Assembly: GCA_019240125.1 (NCBI GenBank)
Contig: JAFAYW010000042.1
Coordinates: 1-64,000, forward strand
Direction of reading: 5' to 3'
DNA: 64,000 nt
DNA from: Alphaproteobacteria bacterium
GTDB lineage: Bacteria; Pseudomonadota; Alphaproteobacteria; ATCC43930; CGMCC-115725
Numbering within the stretch: position 1 is the stretch's first letter; every line of letters starts with the position of its first letter. The position numbers were made by a program, and so were the translations under genes. The notes beneath the pieces are model-generated. The model was not told the DNA's origin and ran no database searches. It saw only the letters and a program-made list of their open reading frames with translations. This document shows, in pieces, positions 58,932-64,000 of this stretch.

Positions 58932-59486
58932 TCAGGTCTCGGGGGTATCCTTGGCGCGCGCGGTCGTCTCGAGGAAGCGCGGGAGATCGCGCCAAGCATA
59001 GCCCGTCGCCTCGACCTGCGAGCCGCCCACGGGAAATTTCTTGCGGCGTACTTCCTGACCGCCGAGGCGTTGATAAAAGTAGCGGTTCGGGTTGTCACGC
59101 AGGACCCATATGATCGCTGAGCCGCAGCCCTGATCGACCAGCCGCTCAAACAGCGACAGCAATAATTGCCGCCCGATACCCAGATTCTGCCAATCCTGCC
59201 CGATATAGAGGGTGAAGACCTCGCCGGCGAACTCGGCTCGATCGCGGCTGCGACCGCAGCTGCCAAAGCCGATGACGGTACCCTGCGCATCCGTCGCAAC
59301 ACGCACGTCGCGCGGTTCGCGCTCGATCACCGTCGCCCAGCCAAGCTCGCGGCGCGGCGCCGACAGGGCGACGAGAAACGAGTTGGTCAGAATGCCCGCA
59401 TAGGTCGCGCGCCAGGTATCGACATCAAGCCGGGCGATGCGGGCAGCGTCACCGGGTCGCGCGACGCGGACGTGGAATTCCTCCAT
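58932..59486 (-). CDS. GNAT family N-acetyltransferase
   Basis: VRVARPGDAARIARLDVDTWRATYAG; LYIGQDWQNLGIGRQLLLSL. Confidence 0.9.
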   Translation of the reverse strand: MEEFHVRVARPGDAARIARLDVDTWRATYAGILTNSFLVALSAPRRELGWATVIEREPRDVRVATDAQGTVIGFGSCGRSRDRAEFAGEVFTLYIGQDWQNLGIGRQLLLSLFERLVDQGCGSAIIWVLRDNPNRYFYQRLGGQEVRRKKFPVGGSQVEATGYAWRDLPRFLETTARAKDTPET

Positions 59487-59589
59487 CGGCTTATTGTGCG
59501 CCTTTTTTGTCGCGAAGGGGAGAGTGGCGTGTCGAGACGCGGCGGCGGGCGCCGTGGTGCTGAGGCCGCCGTCCTTGTATGATGCGACG

Positions 59590-60342
59590 ATGAGCAGAAT
59601 CGTTCGTACCGCTATGCTTACCGTGATGTTGGTCCCGTTCGCGGCCGGCGTGGTCGCGGCCGCCTCGCATCCGCGCCGCACGCCAGAGGCAGCGGCACCG
59701 GCCCGCACCATCGCGCCCGGTACCGAGGCGCTCGGGCGTGCCGATTCGTGGGCTGCCTATGCCTCGCAGGACAGTACCGGGCGGGTGTGCTACGTCGTCG
59801 GGCAGCCCCAGAAGAGCGAGCCCGGCGGGTTCGCGCGGAAAAGCCCCACGGCGATGGTGACGCATCGTCCGGCGGAAAAGATCACCAACGTGGTCAGCTT
59901 TGTCGAAGGCTATGGGCTCAAGGAGGGCAGCGAGGTCGCGCTCGACCTCGGCGGCACCACCAGGTTTCAGCTGTTCACCAAGGATGACAGCGCCTGGGCC
60001 CGTACCTCGGATATGGACAAGACGATCGTCGCGGCGATGCTGAAAAGCCGGCAGGCCGTGGTCAAGGGCACTCCGGCGCGCGGCCCGGCGACCACCGACA
60101 TCTACAATCTCAGCGGTTTTGCCAAGGCGCTGGCGCTGATCGATAAAGCATGCGGTGTGGCGCGCGCCGGCGAGCCCGCACTGGCGACCGCTGCGCCGCC
60201 GACTGCCCCAAACCCTGCCCCGGCGGCGACAGCACCCGCGGTCAGTGCGCCGAGCGTCGCCAAGGCGAAGGCGCATAAGCGGATTCATCACGCGCGCCAT
60301 AAGGCCAAAAAACAGACGGCGGCGCAGGCCTCTCATCCGTGA
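59590..60342 (+). CDS. invasion associated locus B (IalB) family protein
   Basis: [81 protein letters not shown]. Confidence 0.88.
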   Translation: MSRIVRTAMLTVMLVPFAAGVVAAASHPRRTPEAAAPARTIAPGTEALGRADSWAAYASQDSTGRVCYVVGQPQKSEPGGFARKSPTAMVTHRPAEKITNVVSFVEGYGLKEGSEVALDLGGTTRFQLFTKDDSAWARTSDMDKTIVAAMLKSRQAVVKGTPARGPATTDIYNLSGFAKALALIDKACGVARAGEPALATAAPPTAPNPAPAATAPAVSAPSVAKAKAHKRIHHARHKAKKQTAAQASHP

Positions 60343-60365
60343 GCCCCGTTCCCCATATAGCGGCG

Positions 60366-61493
60366 ATGCCCCTCGATATTGCCGAAACCGCCAACTCGTC
60401 GATCGCCGAACCCACCAACCTGGTCGGCCTCGGGCGTGACGAGCTGAAGGCGGAAATGTCGGCGTTTGGCGCCGAATCGTTCCGGGCACGCCAGTTGTGG
60501 CACTGGATCTACCATCGCGGCGTCACCGATTTCGCCGTGATGACCAATCTGGCAAAGGGGTTTCGCGAGCGGCTGGCAGCGCAGTACGCGTTGCGGCGAC
60601 CGGAAATCTCACGGGCGCAGGTGTCCCGCGATGGCACCCGCAAATGGCTGCTGCGCTTTGCTGACGCGCAGGAGGCCGAGACCGTTCACATCCCGGAATC
60701 CGATCGTGGCACACTATGCGTTTCGTCACAGGTCGGCTGCACGCTGACCTGCACGTTCTGCCATACCGGCACGCAACGTCTGGTGCGCAATCTCGGTGCG
60801 GGCGAGATCGTCGCCCAGATCATGGTGGCGCGCGACGCGCTCGGCGAATGGCCGTCGCCGCACGAAGACAGGCAGCTCACCAACATCGTCCTGATGGGGA
60901 TGGGTGAGCCGCTCTACAACTATGACAATGTCGCCGCCGCGATGAAGATCGTCATGGACCCCGAGGGGCTGGCGATCTCGAAACGAAAAATAACGCTGTC
61001 GACCGCGGGCGTGGTGCCGATGATCGCGCGTTGCGGCGCGGAACTCGGCGTCAATCTTGCGATTTCGCTGCATGCGGTGACTGACGAGTTGCGCACCGAG
61101 CTGGTGCCGCTCAACAGGAAATACCCCATCGCCGACTTGCTTGAAGCCTGCCGCACCTATCCCGGGTCGAGCAACGCCCGCCGCATCACCTTCGAGTATG
61201 TGATGTTGAAGGGTATCAACGACAGTCCGGCCGAGGCCCGTGAACTGGTTCGGCTGCTTAAGGGCATTCCGGCCAAGGTCAACCTGATCCCGTTCAATCC
61301 CTGGCCCGGCGCCCCGTATGAATGCTCGACCGACGCGGCGATCGCGGCGTTTTCCGATGTCGTGTTCAACGCGGGTTACTCGGCGCCGGTGCGAACCCCG
61401 CGCGGCCGTGACATCTCGGCAGCCTGCGGCCAGCTCAAATCGGACAGCATCCGCGCCCGCCGCACCGTTACCGCGCCGGCACCGGCGGCCTGA
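60366..61493 (+). CDS. rlmN: 23S rRNA (adenine(2503)-C(2))-methyltransferase
   Basis: [24 protein letters not shown] radical-SAM motif; [17 protein letters not shown]. Confidence 0.97.
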   Translation: MPLDIAETANSSIAEPTNLVGLGRDELKAEMSAFGAESFRARQLWHWIYHRGVTDFAVMTNLAKGFRERLAAQYALRRPEISRAQVSRDGTRKWLLRFADAQEAETVHIPESDRGTLCVSSQVGCTLTCTFCHTGTQRLVRNLGAGEIVAQIMVARDALGEWPSPHEDRQLTNIVLMGMGEPLYNYDNVAAAMKIVMDPEGLAISKRKITLSTAGVVPMIARCGAELGVNLAISLHAVTDELRTELVPLNRKYPIADLLEACRTYPGSSNARRITFEYVMLKGINDSPAEARELVRLLKGIPAKVNLIPFNPWPGAPYECSTDAAIAAFSDVVFNAGYSAPVRTPRGRDISAACGQLKSDSIRARRTVTAPAPAA

Positions 61494-61520
61494 GCCAGCC
61501 TCCTCCGCCCCGCGCCTGCC

Positions 61521-62363
61521 TTGTCTCTGCCTCGGCGCCGCGTTCTCGTGACGATCGCCGTTCTTGTCCTTGGAGTGCCGTTGGCCGCCTATCTGGGCAT
61601 CCTCGGTTACATCTATTTCAACCAACGCAGTCTGCTTTACGTGCCGGACACGGCGCGGCCGACTCTCGGCGATCTGGCCTCGCTCGGGATCCGCGAGGTG
61701 CCGCTATCGACGCGAGACGGGTTGCTTTTGCTCGCGTGGTTTCGCGCCCCGGCGCCGGGCCAGCCGGTGCTCGTGTACTTCCACGGCAATGGCGGTAGCC
61801 TAGGAAACCGCCGCAATCGGACGCGCCGTTTCGGGCAGGCCGGGCTTGGGCTGTTGATGGTCGAATACCGCGGGTACGGCGGCAATCCAGGATCGCCGAC
61901 TGAAGCCGGCATTTATCTCGACGCCGAAGCCGCACTCAATTTCCTGGGTAAACTGGGGTTTGGGCCCAACCGCCTGATCCTCTATGGCGAGTCCCTTGGC
62001 ACAGGTGTCGCTGTCCACGTGGCAGCCCAATGGACGGTGCGCGGGGTGATCCTGGAGTCGCCCTATACCAGCGTCGCCGCGGCGGCCCAATACCATTATC
62101 CGTACATTCCCGCCGCGCTGCTTGTCTGGGATCGCTTTGACTCGCTGGCCGCGATCGCTGCCGTCAAGTCGCCGCTGCTGGTACTATCGGGGGATCGCGA
62201 TACGATCGTTCCGCCGCGTTTGTCGCGTGCCTTGTTCGCCGCGGCGAACCAGCCAAAGCAGCTCTTCAGCGCCCCCGACGCCGGTCATCTCGATCTCGAC
62301 GATTACGGCGCGCAGGATGCCGTGCTCGCCTTTATCGAGCGGCATGCCGGCACAAGCGATTAG
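61521..62363 (+). CDS. alpha/beta hydrolase, ABHD13/17 (BEM46)-like
   Basis: VLVYFHGNGGSLGNR; YGESLGTGVAVHVA; LVLSGDRDTIVPP; DAGHLDL. Confidence 0.9.
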   Translation: MSLPRRRVLVTIAVLVLGVPLAAYLGILGYIYFNQRSLLYVPDTARPTLGDLASLGIREVPLSTRDGLLLLAWFRAPAPGQPVLVYFHGNGGSLGNRRNRTRRFGQAGLGLLMVEYRGYGGNPGSPTEAGIYLDAEAALNFLGKLGFGPNRLILYGESLGTGVAVHVAAQWTVRGVILESPYTSVAAAAQYHYPYIPAALLVWDRFDSLAAIAAVKSPLLVLSGDRDTIVPPRLSRALFAAANQPKQLFSAPDAGHLDLDDYGAQDAVLAFIERHAGTSD

Positions 62364-62388
62364 CGCAACCGCGCCGGTACCGGCTCTC

Positions 62389-62766
62389 CTAGCGACGTTG
62401 CCACGTCATCTGATAGCTGCAGTTCAGCACCAGCACCCCGACGACGCGACCCTGAGCATCGATCTGCCCCTCGAAATGGCCCCCCGGCGAACGCATCACA
62501 AGTGCCCCTTGCGGGCTGACGGTTCCTTCCAACGGGTATTGCTGCGACCCGGCATGTGCGACACCGCCGGAGATGGTCAGGGGCGCGGGCACCGCATCGG
62601 GTTCGCAGCTCCGGGTACGTCCGGTGGACATCGCACCGCCGGCCAGCTGGCGCGATACGCCCTGGTAAACGCCGTCAAACGGCGAGCGCATCTGGGCCTG
62701 TACCTGCACGGCGCCGCTCGCGCTGAGCGCGACAACGCAGCCGGCAAACCATGATGACAGCTTCAT
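62389..62766 (-). CDS. hypothetical exported protein
   Basis: Signal peptide SSWFAGCVVALSASGAVQVQA; no family recognised. Confidence 0.65.
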   Translation of the reverse strand: MKLSSWFAGCVVALSASGAVQVQAQMRSPFDGVYQGVSRQLAGGAMSTGRTRSCEPDAVPAPLTISGGVAHAGSQQYPLEGTVSPQGALVMRSPGGHFEGQIDAQGRVVGVLVLNCSYQMTWQRR

Positions 62767-62849
62767 GTGCGTAACCTCCCCAATGTGCTAGTTCAAAGCC
62801 GGAGCGATTGTGAGTCTCCGATCGGGCGCAAAGTTTAAAGGGCTGGCGT

Positions 62850-64000
62850 ATGGCTGAACAGGTTCGGAAGGTGGTGCTGGCCTATTCGGGTGGGCTCGAT
62901 ACGTCGGTAATCCTAAAGTGGCTACAGGAGACCTACCGCTGCGAAGTGGTCACCTTCACCGCCGATCTGGGTCAGGGCGAGGAGCTGGAGCCGGCGCGTA
63001 AAAAGGCCGAGATGTTCGGCGTGCGCGAGATCTTCATCGACGATTTGCGTGAGGAGTTCGTTCGCGACTTCGTCTTTCCGATGTTCCGTGCCAACGCGCT
63101 GTACGAGGGGCAATACCTGCTCGGCACCTCGATCGCGCGGCCATTGATCGCCAAGCGTCAGATCGAAATTGCGCGCCAGACCGGGGCCGATGCGGTGGCG
63201 CATGGCGCCACCGGCAAGGGCAACGATCAGGTCCGGTTCGAGTTGAGCTATTACGCGCTGGCGCCCGACATCAAGGTCATCGCGCCGTGGCGCGAATGGG
63301 AGCTGACCTCGCGCACCAGGCTGATCGAGTACGCCGAGCAGAACCAGATCCCGATTGCCAAGGACAAGCGCGGCGAGGCGCCGTTCTCGGTCGACGCCAA
63401 TCTGCTGCACATCTCGGCCGAGGGCAAAGTGCTGGAAGACCCGTGGCAAGAGCCGGAGGAATATGTCTACAGCCGCACCGTCGCGCCGGAACAGGCGCCG
63501 GACCAGCCGGAATATGTCGAAATCGACTTCATCAGCGGCGACCCTGTGGCGGTGGACGGGGAGACGCTGTCACCGGCAGCGCTGCTGACCCGGCTCAACG
63601 AGTTGGGCGGCAAGCACGGCATCGGCCGCCTCGACCTGGTCGAAAACCGGTTTGTTGGCATGAAGTCGCGTGGTGTTTACGAGACTCCCGGCGGCACGAT
63701 CCTGCTCGCGGCGCATCGCGGTATCGAGAGCCTCTGCCTCGATCGCGGTGCGATGCACCTCAAGGACGAGGTGATGCCGCGCTATGCCGAGCTGATCTAT
63801 AACGGTTTCTGGTTTTCACCCGAGCGCGACATGCTGCAGTCGCTGATCGACAAGAGCCAGGAGCGAGTCGCCGGCCGCGTCCGCCTCAAATTGTACAAGG
63901 GCACGGCTCGCGTGGTTGGCCGCCAGTCGCCGAACAGCCTCTACAGCCAGGCGCACGTCACCTTCGAGGAAGACCAGGTCTACGACCAGCGCGACGCGGA
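62850..64000 (+). CDS. argG: argininosuccinate synthase (truncated by the right window edge)
   Basis: [43 protein letters not shown]; open to the window end. Confidence 0.97.
   Translation, partial: MAEQVRKVVLAYSGGLDTSVILKWLQETYRCEVVTFTADLGQGEELEPARKKAEMFGVREIFIDDLREEFVRDFVFPMFRANALYEGQYLLGTSIARPLIAKRQIEIARQTGADAVAHGATGKGNDQVRFELSYYALAPDIKVIAPWREWELTSRTRLIEYAEQNQIPIAKDKRGEAPFSVDANLLHISAEGKVLEDPWQEPEEYVYSRTVAPEQAPDQPEYVEIDFISGDPVAVDGETLSPAALLTRLNELGGKHGIGRLDLVENRFVGMKSRGVYETPGGTILLAAHRGIESLCLDRGAMHLKDEVMPRYAELIYNGFWFSPERDMLQSLIDKSQERVAGRVRLKLYKGTARVVGRQSPNSLYSQAHVTFEEDQVYDQRDA

Noticed and set aside
1-64000. CRISPR arrays, tRNA/rRNA genes, transposases or prophage genes
   Set aside because: No spaced direct repeats, no tRNA cloverleaf or GTTCGAATC-type arm in the right context, and no transposase or phage protein motif was seen by reading; a tRNAscan/CRISPR search would confirm.

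Overview
High-GC alphaproteobacterial chromosomal window (Rhodospirillales-like by gene content and order; inference), almost entirely protein-coding. About 60 genes are supported. The main structural feature is a candidate chromosomal replication origin. ppsR (an RP001-type flank) on the minus strand and hemE on the plus strand diverge around a ~420 bp intergenic region (29126-29545) that carries one perfect DnaA box (TTATACACA) and several degenerate ones. The adjacent minus block (dnaQ-coaE-aroE-maf-ppsR) and plus block (hemE-hemH-hemJ-rho) point away from it. A partition locus lies to the right (mnmE-mnmG-rsmG-parA-parB), with a perfect parS between mnmE and mnmG, a near-perfect parS inside the rsmG N-terminus, and a third parS-like palindrome about 15 kb left of the origin inside a glycosyltransferase gene. 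Other points: a TPP riboswitch truncated by the left edge; mnmE and rsmG reading frames with no ATG/GTG/TTG before their conserved N-termini; an intrinsic terminator about 20 nt upstream of ccmA (possible attenuator or orphan sRNA); overlapping hairpins plus a C-rich tract in the rho leader; a FecR/poly-Gly/TbpB-like barrel protein next to a Slam-like TPR outer-membrane protein (possible type XI secretion pair); and a 42-aa membrane protein overlapping the end of purN. No CRISPR array, tRNA, rRNA, transposase or prophage was seen. All calls come from reading the sequence; no database search was run.
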